This document shows, in pieces, positions 36,551 through 46,330 of a stretch of DNA of 64,000 nucleotides. The stretch lies in NCBI RefSeq assembly GCF_014641635.1, contig NZ_BMIC01000001.1, forward strand, positions 998,641 to 1,062,640, given 5' to 3'. How positions within the stretch are numbered: position 1 is the first letter of the stretch; every line of letters begins with the position of its first letter. The position numbers and the translations under genes were made by a program. The DNA comes from Aquaticitalea lipolytica. GTDB lineage: Bacteria; Bacteroidota; Bacteroidia; Flavobacteriales; Flavobacteriaceae. The notes under the pieces are model-generated. The model was not told the origin of the DNA. It saw only the letters and a program-made list of their open reading frames with translations, and made no database searches.

Positions 36551-37975
36551 TTAATTAATTAAGATTTTGTATTCCCATGGCTTAAGAGTAATTGTTTCAC
36601 CTTCTTTAAACTCTACCTTTGTATTATTCATATAGTCGGTAAAATTGCCAAGTATTGTAACTGTGGTTTTTTGCTCTTTATCTGTTAGGTTAGCAATAAA
36701 GGTCACTTTTGTGCCTTTTTTATTTCTTTCAAAAACTAAAACGTCTTTATTTTCTGAAGATAGCCTCTTATAATCTGCAGCAGATTTCCCTCCATTTAAT
36801 GCAACGTTATCAGTTTTAAGTTTTCCAAGCTTTTCTAATAAAGGCCACATTTTTCCTTTTGTTTTTGGAATACTATCTTTTTCAAAAAACTTAAGCCTGT
36901 GATTTAAATCATACTCTTGCCCAGAATAAATTAAAGGCATTCCTGGTGCAACATAGCTTAGTGCCAACATAGTTTCTGCAGCATTTCCCATTCGTTCATT
37001 TATAGTGCCATTCCATGAATTTTCGTCATGATTAGTAATAAAATTCATAAGGATATCGTCCTTCTCATATTCTTTTCCCATTTTTTCAATATAGGTATCC
37101 CACTCTTTTACTCCTTGCTCACCTTGTGCAATTTTATTTAAAATATGATGTCCTTCCCAAGCGTAAGCCATATCAAATAAGTTGCCTTTTAATAATTCAG
37201 GTTCCCAAGCTTCTGCCAGCATAAATAAAGGTTTTTTAGCTCTTAATTCTGAAACACATTCTTTCCAAAAATCTAATGGAACTGAACCTGCAACATCACA
37301 TCTAAACCCGTCAACGCCTTCATCAGTTATCCAATACATCATGTCTTCAATCATTTCTTTACGCATTGCTTTGTTATCGTAATTTAAGTCAGCAACATCT
37401 GTCCAGTCTGTTCCTTCAGGATGTGTAATATTTCCATCTTTATCTTTTGTATAGTAATCTGGTTTGTTTTTAATCCAAATATGATCCCAACCTGTGTGGT
37501 TAGGCACCCAATCTAAAATCACATAAATATCATTTTCATGAGCTGTTTTTACTAATTTTCTAAAGTCTTCAATTGTTCCATACTCAGGATTTATTTTTGT
37601 AAAATCAGTTACTGCATAATAACTTCCTAAGTATTTTTTTTGTTCTTCCTCTGGAAAATCTGTAGCAAACTTACTGTCTGGTCCTCCAGTTGCTTTACGT
37701 TTTGTTTCTGAAATAGGAAATACAGGCATCAACCAAATAACTTTAACTCCAAGTTGTTTTAATTGTGGAATATCTTTTGTGAATTCTTCAAAAGTACCTT
37801 CAGGTGAATATTGACGAATATTTGCCTCATAAATAACAGCAGTTTCCATCATTTCTGGTGTTACAGGAGCAATATCTTGTGATTCAGTTTCTGCATTTTG
37901 TGCTACTTCTTTCTTTTCTTTTTTACAGGCAATAAAGAGTACTAATGTTAATACTATAAGTGTTAGTTTTTTCAT
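36551..37975 (-). CDS. GH13 alpha-amylase lipoprotein (SusG-like)
   Basis: 474 residues with a lipobox (LVLFIAC, C17). The TIM barrel shows the GH13 regions: DWVPNH, GFRCD (nucleophile D227), AEAWEP (acid/base E255) and ITNHDENS. This fits an alpha-1,4-glucan hydrolase anchored to a membrane, perhaps at the cell surface. It is the last gene of the minus-strand arm of the alpha-glucan locus, 3 bases after the GH31 gene, and is followed by a strong terminator. Confidence 0.9.
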   Translation of the reverse strand: MKKLTLIVLTLVLFIACKKEKKEVAQNAETESQDIAPVTPEMMETAVIYEANIRQYSPEGTFEEFTKDIPQLKQLGVKVIWLMPVFPISETKRKATGGPDSKFATDFPEEEQKKYLGSYYAVTDFTKINPEYGTIEDFRKLVKTAHENDIYVILDWVPNHTGWDHIWIKNKPDYYTKDKDGNITHPEGTDWTDVADLNYDNKAMRKEMIEDMMYWITDEGVDGFRCDVAGSVPLDFWKECVSELRAKKPLFMLAEAWEPELLKGNLFDMAYAWEGHHILNKIAQGEQGVKEWDTYIEKMGKEYEKDDILMNFITNHDENSWNGTINERMGNAAETMLALSYVAPGMPLIYSGQEYDLNHRLKFFEKDSIPKTKGKMWPLLEKLGKLKTDNVALNGGKSAADYKRLSSENKDVLVFERNKKGTKVTFIANLTDKEQKTTVTILGNFTDYMNNTKVEFKEGETITLKPWEYKILIN

Positions 37976-37978
37976 AGT

Positions 37979-40369
37979 TTATTTGTTTAGTTTTATGTCT
38001 ATTTCAATATCGGTTTTTACTTTCCAGTTTATTGGTATTATTAATGTTTTACTTAATTCATTCCAATTAAAATCAGCTTTTTTATTGTTTACATTTATTC
38101 GTTTTGGTGATTTATTTATATTGTGAATTGTTAAGTTTATTTGTTTATCATTTGATGTGTATTGTGAACCAATTATAGATTCAAATTCTATCTCTAGATT
38201 TCCTTTTTCTAATTCTGATTCAAATTGCAATAACTCATAATTACCTTTTTCAAATGCGTTAGGAGTTAATCCATCATCATTATAAAGTTGACTTGTACTA
38301 GTAATTACAGATTCGTCATAATAATAGTGCACATCTAAACTTGAAGCATTATAGGTGTCAGTGCTTTGCACCAATTTAGCCATTGGAATAAATGCTCCAG
38401 CTCTAACGTAAGTTGGAATATAATTTTCTTTAGTTTGAATTGCTTTAGTTTGTCCGCCTTCAAATTTTTCATCAGTATAAAAATCAAACCAAACATTGTT
38501 TTTTGGGAAGTATACTTCTTGCTCCTTTACATTTGAGTTTACAATTGGCGTGACTAAAAAATCTTTTCCCCAAAGGTAGGTTGTTGCACTTAATTGCTGA
38601 GTTTTACTATTTGGCTCATCAAAAAATACTGGTCGCATTAAAGGTGCTCCTGATTGGTTATTCTCAAATGCTAACGTGTAATTATATGGCAGTAGTTTAT
38701 AACGTAATTCGATTGATTGCTTTGCTAATTGTTTCGTTTTTTCTTCTCTAAACACTGGTTCGGCTGGTACTTCTTCTTGAGCATGAGGTCTGTAAATAGG
38801 CTGAAAAACACCATATTGAAGCCATCGCGTATATAATTCATCATCTAAATTTGCACCTGCAAAACCACCTAAGTCACTATGCATATATGCAAGCCCTTGC
38901 ATTGCCATTTGTATTGCAATTTCGGTTTGGCTCTGCAATCCTCCCCAAGTTCTGTTAACATCTCCAGACCAGGGGATTAACCCAAAACGTTGTGAACCTG
39001 ATGAGCCTGATCGCATTAAAATAAATGGCCTTTGATTAGGAAAATCTTTTTGATAACCTTCAAACACTAAACGAGCCCAATCGTGACCATAAATATTATG
39101 CACCTCATCTGCTGTACCTGTTGCATGCAATAGTTTTGAAGGATGTACTTCGGGCTCACCTAAATCTCCCCAAACACCTTTTACTCCAATATCAGCTAGT
39201 TCTTTGTAAATGTTCCATAACCAAGCTTTTCCTTTTGGGTTATATATATCTATTAACCCAGTGTTTCCAAAATAAAAATCGAATTTATAAGGATTCCCAA
39301 CTGAATCTTTTGCTAAAACATCTTTATCAACAGTCTCTTGCCAGCGTTTTGATGTTGTTAAAATAAAAGGTTCTGTTACTAACACTGTTTTTACTCCTTT
39401 GTCATCAAGGTTTTTTATCATCTGTTTAGGATTTGGGAACGAATCTTTTAAAAACTCTAAATTTCCCATGTGACCTTGAATATCTTTTCCGAACCAATAA
39501 ATGTCTATAATAACAGCATCTAAAGGGATTTTTTCATCTTTAAATTTTTGTACAGTTTCTTCAACTTCTTTTTGTGAATGGTAACCAAATCTACTTGAAA
39601 AATTACCAAATACCCAACGTGGTGGTAATGGTTGTTTTCCTGTTAAATCTGTATAATTATCTATTAAATCTAACCAAGAATCGCCAACAATAACTTGATA
39701 TGTTTTACGACCAGATATGGTTTCATAAGTTAACGTGTTATCTTGTTTACTATCTAAATCTAAATACCCAATAGGTGCATTATCAAAATGTACAGCATAT
39801 ATGTTAGATGACATTACTAATGGCATTGTATAGTTCATCAACTCACTATGCGTTTCATAGCCATAATGTGCTCTGTTATAAAGCTGAAGCCTGTTGCCTC
39901 TTCTATTCATACCTAAAGCTCTTGCTCCTCCTCCATATAAAACTTCATCTTTAGTGAGGTTAAATTGAATGGACTCGCCAGATTCAATTTTTGTATAACC
40001 TTCTTTTTCTGAAATAATAGGCTTGCCATTAAACCAGTACGAAATTTGAAATGGCTTCTTTTGAATATTAACAGTTATTCCATTTGAATGAAGTACTATT
40101 CTATCGTTTAAATCTTTCAACTCAAGAACTACTTTTTCGGGTTGTAAAACAACTGCATGCGAATTTGAATTAAAGTCTTCACCATTAGGAATGAAAGTGG
40201 TTTCTACAATTTTAGAAGTATAAAACTGAATTTTATAAACACCGTCGTTTACTACTACTTCTACTCCATTATTGGTTTTTTCAACATTAGAGATGTTTCG
40301 ATTAACATTCTGCCCAAATGAGAACTGAACAATAGTGAAAAGCGAAATAATATTTAAATATTTATACAT
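37979..40369 (-). CDS. GH31 alpha-glucosidase, exported
   Basis: 796 residues with a signal peptide (IISLFTIVQFSFGQ). GH31 signatures are present: VIIDIYWFG, the nucleophile in WGDLGEPE (D402) and the acid/base in IPWSGDVNRTWGG (D470). It removes glucose or isomaltose-type units from alpha-glucan fragments, most likely in the periplasm. It starts at the base after the esterase stop and lies 3 bases before the GH13 lipoprotein, so the genes are coupled. Confidence 0.9.
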   Translation of the reverse strand: MYKYLNIISLFTIVQFSFGQNVNRNISNVEKTNNGVEVVVNDGVYKIQFYTSKIVETTFIPNGEDFNSNSHAVVLQPEKVVLELKDLNDRIVLHSNGITVNIQKKPFQISYWFNGKPIISEKEGYTKIESGESIQFNLTKDEVLYGGGARALGMNRRGNRLQLYNRAHYGYETHSELMNYTMPLVMSSNIYAVHFDNAPIGYLDLDSKQDNTLTYETISGRKTYQVIVGDSWLDLIDNYTDLTGKQPLPPRWVFGNFSSRFGYHSQKEVEETVQKFKDEKIPLDAVIIDIYWFGKDIQGHMGNLEFLKDSFPNPKQMIKNLDDKGVKTVLVTEPFILTTSKRWQETVDKDVLAKDSVGNPYKFDFYFGNTGLIDIYNPKGKAWLWNIYKELADIGVKGVWGDLGEPEVHPSKLLHATGTADEVHNIYGHDWARLVFEGYQKDFPNQRPFILMRSGSSGSQRFGLIPWSGDVNRTWGGLQSQTEIAIQMAMQGLAYMHSDLGGFAGANLDDELYTRWLQYGVFQPIYRPHAQEEVPAEPVFREEKTKQLAKQSIELRYKLLPYNYTLAFENNQSGAPLMRPVFFDEPNSKTQQLSATTYLWGKDFLVTPIVNSNVKEQEVYFPKNNVWFDFYTDEKFEGGQTKAIQTKENYIPTYVRAGAFIPMAKLVQSTDTYNASSLDVHYYYDESVITSTSQLYNDDGLTPNAFEKGNYELLQFESELEKGNLEIEFESIIGSQYTSNDKQINLTIHNINKSPKRINVNNKKADFNWNELSKTLIIPINWKVKTDIEIDIKLNK

Positions 40370-41335
40370 CTATTTACCTAATAAAAAAGTTAGTGGAATA
40401 TCTAATCGTTTTTGCCATGCAGCTTCAGAATGGTTTTCACCTTTAAACTTCAAATTTCTAAAATTGGTATCATTGTACCCTTTTTTATGAAAAATTGCAT
40501 TAACAGTTTCTTCATATTGAGGGTAATACTGATCTAATGTTTCTGTGCCAAAATCGAAATATAATTTATGCGTTTTTGAGTCAGGAAGTTTATCTTTCAT
40601 ATACTTAAAAATCGCATTTGCAAATACGTTGGTTTGTGATGGAACTACACCTGGCCAATGTGTTGAAATACAAGCAGCACCTGAAAAATACTCAGGATAT
40701 TCACATAAAGCATACATAGAAATTAATCCTCCCATGCTAGAACCTGCAATAAACGTTTTCTCTTTTGTAGCAAAAACTGAATAGTTAGAATTAACATAAG
40801 GCATTAATTCTGAAGTGATAAACTTTAAATAATTATCTGCATTTAGATTTAAATTAAAATTGTCCGATTTAGCTTTTTGTATAATAGAGTCTTTAACTTG
40901 TTCTGGAATATAATCTAAAGCTTTTTGTGGAAAATAATCTTGCCATCTTATCTCAGAAATATTCCATATAGCAACAACAATAAAATCGTTTGTTAAGTTA
41001 TCATCCATTAACTTTGATGAGACCTCATCTACCATCCACTCTTGTTTATTCCATGTTTTTAATGAGTCAAACAACATTTGACCATCATGCATATATAAGA
41101 CTGAATATTTTTTATTACTCGTATAGTTGTGAGGCAACCATACGTCTATATTTCTTGGTGTAATGTAATTTGAAGGGAATTTTTCTACTCTAAATATCTT
41201 ACCAGAACTAATATTTATATCTAAAACTTCAGATGATTTTATATCATTAAATTCATTTTTTACCGAAACAGTTTTAGTCTCTTTGCAAGAAACAAATACA
41301 ATAAAACAAACCGATATCAAGATATATTTAATCAT
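40370..41335 (-). CDS. Alpha/beta-hydrolase, esterase D-like lipoprotein
   Basis: 321 residues with a lipobox (FIVFVSC). The nucleophile elbow is AGSSMGGLISM, and a candidate catalytic histidine lies in GENHSEAAW near the end. The N-terminal part RNIDVWLPHNYTSNKKYSVL is typical of the Fes/IroE/esterase D group. Its place between a GH13 and GH31 gene suggests removal of ester groups from glucan or another helper role. The substrate is unknown. Confidence 0.82.
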   Translation of the reverse strand: MIKYILISVCFIVFVSCKETKTVSVKNEFNDIKSSEVLDINISSGKIFRVEKFPSNYITPRNIDVWLPHNYTSNKKYSVLYMHDGQMLFDSLKTWNKQEWMVDEVSSKLMDDNLTNDFIVVAIWNISEIRWQDYFPQKALDYIPEQVKDSIIQKAKSDNFNLNLNADNYLKFITSELMPYVNSNYSVFATKEKTFIAGSSMGGLISMYALCEYPEYFSGAACISTHWPGVVPSQTNVFANAIFKYMKDKLPDSKTHKLYFDFGTETLDQYYPQYEETVNAIFHKKGYNDTNFRNLKFKGENHSEAAWQKRLDIPLTFLLGK

Positions 41336-43191
41336 TATTTCAATTCTATAATCATTGATGATTTGGCTTCAACTTTTAAAGTGCCATTAAATTCAATTTC
41401 ATTTCCTGAAAGAATCTCTTGCCCATATTTTGATTCTTTTATCATTTCAGCAAAACGACTTAACTCTAATGATTGCGCATCAGTACTATTATTTAAAACA
41501 ACCATTACACGTTCAGAATCATTATATCTAAAATATACATACACATTATTTTGTGGTACATACTGCATTGTTTTACCATTGTGTATTACATCTTTAGATT
41601 TCCTCCAATTGAATAATTTTTTTGTGAAATTATAATAGCTGTTTTGTGAATCAGTTCTTCCTTGTGCTGTAAACGCATTACTTGCATCACCTTGCCATCC
41701 ACCAGGAAAATCACGTCTAATATCTCCATCTCCTTTTGCATTTTTGTCTCCAAGCATTCCTATTTCATCTCCATAATAAAACTGCGGAATTCCTCTAACT
41801 GTAGCAATTAACGACATTACTAATTTGTATTTATTTATATCACTTTTATAGATTTCGTTAATTCTATTGGTATCATGATTACCAGCAAAAACTAAAATAT
41901 TATTGATATCAGGATACAAAAAGTCATTAGTAAAATTATCGTAAGCACGAATCATTCCTTTATCCCAAGACCATTTTTCTTCTTCATTGAACATTACTGT
42001 AACAGCATCATGAAGTGTAAAATCCATAACACTTGGTAAATTAGAATTAAAACTATCTATAGCTCCAACTTTACTGTCTTTTTGCCAATATGCCATTTGA
42101 GATTGGTTATGCATCCAGACTTCGCCAACGATATTAAAATTTGGATATTCATCCATAATCGCTTTTGTCCATTTTGCAATAGCTTCTTTATCATTATAGG
42201 AATAGGTATCTACTCTAAAACCATCTAAATCTGCATATTCAATCCACCAAATTGCATTCTGAGTAATATATTTTAATAACAAAGGATTGCTTTGATTCAT
42301 ATCTGGCATTGTAGTATCAAACCATCCATCCATACATGCATGTGAATCGTGTTGTGAAGCGTTACTGTCAAATTGTGTAGACATTCTGTAACTGCTTCGC
42401 TGAAATCCTTTTTCACCATTTTCCCAATAATGAATCCAATCTTTAGTTGGTAAATCTTGAATCATCCAGTGCTTACTTCCCCAATGATTGGTTACATAAT
42501 CCATGATAAGCTTCATGTCACGTTTGTGCATTTCGCTAGCTAAACGTTTATAATCTTCATTAGTCCCAAAACGAGAATCAATTTTATACAAATCGCTTTG
42601 TGCATAAGTATGATATGAATATACTGGCTCATTATCTTCTAACAATGGCGTACTCCAAAGTGATGTAAAACCAAGGTCGTTTATATAATCTAAATGATCA
42701 ATTACTCCTTGAATATCTCCTCCATGTCTTCCACCTGGATTAGTTCTATCAGCTTTTTCAACTGTATCTGCTGTACTATCATTATTTGGGTTTCCGTTTG
42801 CAAATCGATCTGGCATTATTAAATACATGGCATCACTTGAATCGAATCCATCACGAATTGATGAGTTTTCTCTTCTTTGTTTAAACTCGTAAGCTAATGT
42901 TTGTATTTTTTTACCTTTTTCTGAAAACGTAATATTTATGTTTCCTGGATTAATGTTTTCTGTACTAACAGTTATAAATTGATAGTTAGGATTTTCTGTT
43001 TTTCTGACATTAATTATTTTAATGTTATCGGAAATTGACACGTCATATTTAGCAATGTTATTACCATAAACTACTAGTTGTAATTCAGGATTTTTCATAT
43101 TACTCCACCAAAAAGGTGGTTCTATTTTTTCTACTTGAGAAAAAATAGAAATACTAAACAACAAAATGACTACTTTAATAATTGATTTCAT
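41335..43191 (-). CDS. GH13 cyclomaltodextrinase/neopullulanase-like amylase (SusA-like)
   Basis: About 618 residues. The frame extends 10 codons further up to 43221, but the ATG at 43191 gives a clean signal peptide (MKSIIKVVILLFSISIFSQ) and is chosen. An N-terminal immunoglobulin-like domain precedes the barrel. GH13 motifs are DYVTNH, GFRVD (nucleophile D328 in this numbering), GEVWM (E357) and FAGNHDTNR. MPDRFANGNP is typical of the neopullulanase subgroup. It should cut malto-oligosaccharides in the periplasm. It overlaps the esterase by 1 base. Confidence 0.9.
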   Translation of the reverse strand: MKSIIKVVILLFSISIFSQVEKIEPPFWWSNMKNPELQLVVYGNNIAKYDVSISDNIKIINVRKTENPNYQFITVSTENINPGNINITFSEKGKKIQTLAYEFKQRRENSSIRDGFDSSDAMYLIMPDRFANGNPNNDSTADTVEKADRTNPGGRHGGDIQGVIDHLDYINDLGFTSLWSTPLLEDNEPVYSYHTYAQSDLYKIDSRFGTNEDYKRLASEMHKRDMKLIMDYVTNHWGSKHWMIQDLPTKDWIHYWENGEKGFQRSSYRMSTQFDSNASQHDSHACMDGWFDTTMPDMNQSNPLLLKYITQNAIWWIEYADLDGFRVDTYSYNDKEAIAKWTKAIMDEYPNFNIVGEVWMHNQSQMAYWQKDSKVGAIDSFNSNLPSVMDFTLHDAVTVMFNEEEKWSWDKGMIRAYDNFTNDFLYPDINNILVFAGNHDTNRINEIYKSDINKYKLVMSLIATVRGIPQFYYGDEIGMLGDKNAKGDGDIRRDFPGGWQGDASNAFTAQGRTDSQNSYYNFTKKLFNWRKSKDVIHNGKTMQYVPQNNVYVYFRYNDSERVMVVLNNSTDAQSLELSRFAEMIKESKYGQEILSGNEIEFNGTLKVEAKSSMIIELK

Positions 43192-43283
43192 GTGTTGATG
43201 TTTGTTTTTTTTATTGGTCATATGTTACTTCCTTTTAATCTTTCGATTAGTTGTAAAATTATAGTTATGGAAGTTTCATAATA

Positions 43284-45590
43284 TTATATGGTTACTAAAT
43301 TATTAGGAGAGATTCTCACTTTTTTGTCTTTAACAAAAATGTCTAAATCTGCATCGCCTTCTAATTCAAATTTTGTGTCCTTTTGACATACATTCACTTT
43401 TAAAATTTGATTTCTGAAGTTTACTTTAAATGAATAACCTTCCCACTGTTTTGGAATTTTAGGCTCAAAACTTAAGGAGTTATTCTTTACACGCATTCCT
43501 CCAAAACCTTCAACAATACTCATCCAGGTTCCAGCCATTGAGGTAATGTGTAAACCTTCTTCTACTTCATGATTATAATCGTCTAAATCTAATCGAGAGG
43601 TACGCAAATAAAAAGTATAAGCTTGCTCCATTCTATCTAATTTAGCAGCCTGAATACTATGTACACAAGGAGATAATGAACTCTCATGAACTGTAAATGG
43701 TTCATAAAAATCGAAATGACGCTCTAATTCTTCAGTTGTGAATTGGTCTTCAAAAAAGTAAAAACCTTGTAAAGTATCTGCTTGTTTTATATATGGCGAA
43801 CGTAATATTCTATCCCATGACCATTTTTGGTTAATTGGTCGTTGCGATTTATCTAAATCGGCAACAGTAATAAGTTCTTTGTCTAAAAACCCATCTTGCT
43901 GCAAGTATACGTTATGCTTTTCGGAATACGGGAAATACATATTATCAGCAACTTTCTTCCATTGCTGCAATTCAGTTTTAGAAAGTTTTGCTTTATTCAT
44001 AATTCGTGTATAATCTGAAGCATAATCAGACTCTATTCTATCAATGTTTTCTAACGTATAGTTTATACACCATTTAGCAATATAGTTGGTATAAAAATTA
44101 TTATTTACATTGTTTTCATATTCATTTGGGCCAGTAACACCAAGAATTACATATTTGTTTTTATCGGTTGAAAATGTAGCGCGTTGATGCCAAAATCGAG
44201 CTATTCCTATAAGAACTTCTAGTCCTTTTTCTGGAATGTAACTATAGTCTCCTGTGTATCTATAATAGTTAAAAATGGCAAAAGCAATGGCTCCATTACG
44301 ATGTATTTCTTCGAAAGTAATTTCCCATTCGTTATGGCATTCTTCTCCGTTCATAGTAACCATTGGATACAAAGCAGCTCCGTTTTTAAATCCTAATTTT
44401 TCAGCATTTTCAATGGCTTTTTGCAAATGATTATATCTGTACTCCAGCAAACTTCTTGCTACATTTTGATCTTTAGTTGCCATGTAAAATGGAATACAAT
44501 ATGCTTCAGTATCCCAATAGGTTGAGCCTCCATATTTTTCTCCTGTAAATCCCTTTGGACCAATATTTAAAGTTGAATCTTTTCCTAAATACGTTTGATT
44601 AAGTTGAAAAATATTGAAACGAATACCTTGCTGTGCTTTTACATCACCATTAATAGTTATGTCTGACATGTTCCAAATGTTTGCCCATGCATGCTTTTGC
44701 ATTTCTAACAAACCATTAAAACCTAATTTACTTGTCTTTTCTAATATTGCTTTTGCAGCTGAAACAAGTTTTGCTTTATCATGATTTCTGTCTACAGTAT
44801 AACCTCCAAATTTATGAATTGCATAAGTTTCTCCTTTACTAACAGCTTGCTTATAACTAAAAGACACATAATTAACTTGAGAATTAGTTGTTGGCTGATT
44901 TGAAACTGCTTCTCCATTAATAAACACACTAGACTCCATAAAAGTACAAGTGTGAAAATTTGTTTTCATTGTTTTAGCTTCTATAAAAGCTTGATTTTTC
45001 TCATGACTTACATTTTTAGTATCCCAAAACTTATCATCCCAGTTGCTGTCTTCATTTGTAATACCAGAATCTAAATACGGTTGAAATGTAATTTCTGCAT
45101 TACTATTTTTAGGTGTGATTTGATATTGTATTGCTCCAACTTCATCAATATCTAAGCTTAAAAAACGTTTTGCTTTAACTTCTATTTCTATATTGTTTTG
45201 TAGTGTTGCTAAAAAACTACGAGATAACCAACCTTCTTTCATGTTAAGCTCTCTACGAAAGTTTTCAACTTTTTTGCAAGTAAATAAGTCTAGGGCTTCT
45301 CCATTTACAAAAACGTTTATCCCAATCCAACTTGGCGCATTAAGCACTTTAGCAAAATACTCAGGATAGCCATTTTTCCACCAACCTACTCTTGTTTTAT
45401 CTGGATAATAAACTCCTGCAATATAACTTCCTTGAAATGTTGGTCCTGAATATTGCTCTTCAAAATTAGCACGTTGTCCCATGGCACCATTACCAATACT
45501 AAATAAGCTTTCAGATGACTTTACGTTTTCAGTATTAAAGCCTTCCTCAATAATTGACCAATTATTTGGTTGTATATAATCTTGATTCAT
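43284..45590 (-). CDS. GH65 maltose phosphorylase-type enzyme
   Basis: 768 residues, no signal peptide, so cytosolic. GH65 signatures are GEKYGGSTYWDTE, NGEECHNEWEITFEEIH and VTGPNEYENNVNNNFY with the catalytic acid E490. The family splits an alpha-glucosyl disaccharide with phosphate. Next to beta-phosphoglucomutase and a maltose-type transporter this fits maltose to glucose plus beta-glucose-1-phosphate. Kojibiose or trehalose specificity cannot be excluded. The gene is separated from the pgmB-like gene by 81 bases with a possible hairpin. Confidence 0.9.
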   Translation of the reverse strand: MNQDYIQPNNWSIIEEGFNTENVKSSESLFSIGNGAMGQRANFEEQYSGPTFQGSYIAGVYYPDKTRVGWWKNGYPEYFAKVLNAPSWIGINVFVNGEALDLFTCKKVENFRRELNMKEGWLSRSFLATLQNNIEIEVKAKRFLSLDIDEVGAIQYQITPKNSNAEITFQPYLDSGITNEDSNWDDKFWDTKNVSHEKNQAFIEAKTMKTNFHTCTFMESSVFINGEAVSNQPTTNSQVNYVSFSYKQAVSKGETYAIHKFGGYTVDRNHDKAKLVSAAKAILEKTSKLGFNGLLEMQKHAWANIWNMSDITINGDVKAQQGIRFNIFQLNQTYLGKDSTLNIGPKGFTGEKYGGSTYWDTEAYCIPFYMATKDQNVARSLLEYRYNHLQKAIENAEKLGFKNGAALYPMVTMNGEECHNEWEITFEEIHRNGAIAFAIFNYYRYTGDYSYIPEKGLEVLIGIARFWHQRATFSTDKNKYVILGVTGPNEYENNVNNNFYTNYIAKWCINYTLENIDRIESDYASDYTRIMNKAKLSKTELQQWKKVADNMYFPYSEKHNVYLQQDGFLDKELITVADLDKSQRPINQKWSWDRILRSPYIKQADTLQGFYFFEDQFTTEELERHFDFYEPFTVHESSLSPCVHSIQAAKLDRMEQAYTFYLRTSRLDLDDYNHEVEEGLHITSMAGTWMSIVEGFGGMRVKNNSLSFEPKIPKQWEGYSFKVNFRNQILKVNVCQKDTKFELEGDADLDIFVKDKKVRISPNNLVTI

Positions 45591-45671
45591 TTGATTTATT
45601 TCGTCTTGTAATTCTTAATGATTAGAGAGTCTCTCAAATTGAGATTCTCACTTTCATTAGGAATAACAAAT

Positions 45672-46328
45672 TCATTTATTAATTAATTCTTTTAAAAATT
45701 CTGTACTTACCTCAGTAAAATCATTAAACACATAATCTGCTTCTTTAAGTACACTTTTTTCTCCTATACCTACTGATATCATACTTGCAATATTAGCTGC
45801 CTTAACACCTGCGAGAGAATCTTCAAAAACAATACAATCTTTTGGCAGACAATTTAATTGCTTTGCTGCTTTTAAAAATACTTCAGGATTGGGTTTTGCT
45901 TTTGTAACATCATTACCATCAACGATTGTATCAAACTTTTTAAATAAGTTTACTTTTTTTAAAATCTCTCTTGCATTTTTACTTGCGGAACCTAGCGCAA
46001 TAGGTTGATTGTTTTGTATTAAAAAATCTAATATTTTAGTTACATCTGGAAGAATTTCATTTTCGTCCATTTTATTGATATAGCTTAAATAATCGTCATT
46101 TTTTAAAGCCATAAGTTCCATAAACTCATCTTCACTAATACTTTTATTGCCCCAAGCCAAAATCTTTTCGAGCGATTTAACTCTACTAACTCCTTTTAGC
46201 TGTTCGTTTTGAACTTCAGAAAAATCGACACCTATGCTATTTGCTAATTTTTTCCATGCCAAAAAATGATACTTCGCAGTATCAACTATTACTCCATCTA
46301 AATCGAATATAAATGCTTTTTTACTCAT
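45672..46328 (-). CDS. pgmB: Beta-phosphoglucomutase
   Basis: 218 residues of the HAD family. The nucleophile motif is FDLDGVIVDTAKYHF (D9, D11), then LGSASKNA and VFEDSLAGVKAA, the latter holding the magnesium-binding ED. It turns beta-glucose-1-phosphate into glucose-6-phosphate, linking the GH65 phosphorylase to glycolysis. It lies 2 bases after the transporter gene. Confidence 0.93.
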   Translation of the reverse strand: MSKKAFIFDLDGVIVDTAKYHFLAWKKLANSIGVDFSEVQNEQLKGVSRVKSLEKILAWGNKSISEDEFMELMALKNDDYLSYINKMDENEILPDVTKILDFLIQNNQPIALGSASKNAREILKKVNLFKKFDTIVDGNDVTKAKPNPEVFLKAAKQLNCLPKDCIVFEDSLAGVKAANIASMISVGIGEKSVLKEADYVFNDFTEVSTEFLKELINK

Positions 46329-46330
46329 TT

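Noticed and set aside
45620-45655. Regulatory hairpin in the gap between the GH65 and pgmB genes
   Set aside because: GAGAGTCTCTC and TTGAGATTCTC pair only imperfectly, there is no T tract, and both genes appear to belong to the same operon; too weak to list as a feature.
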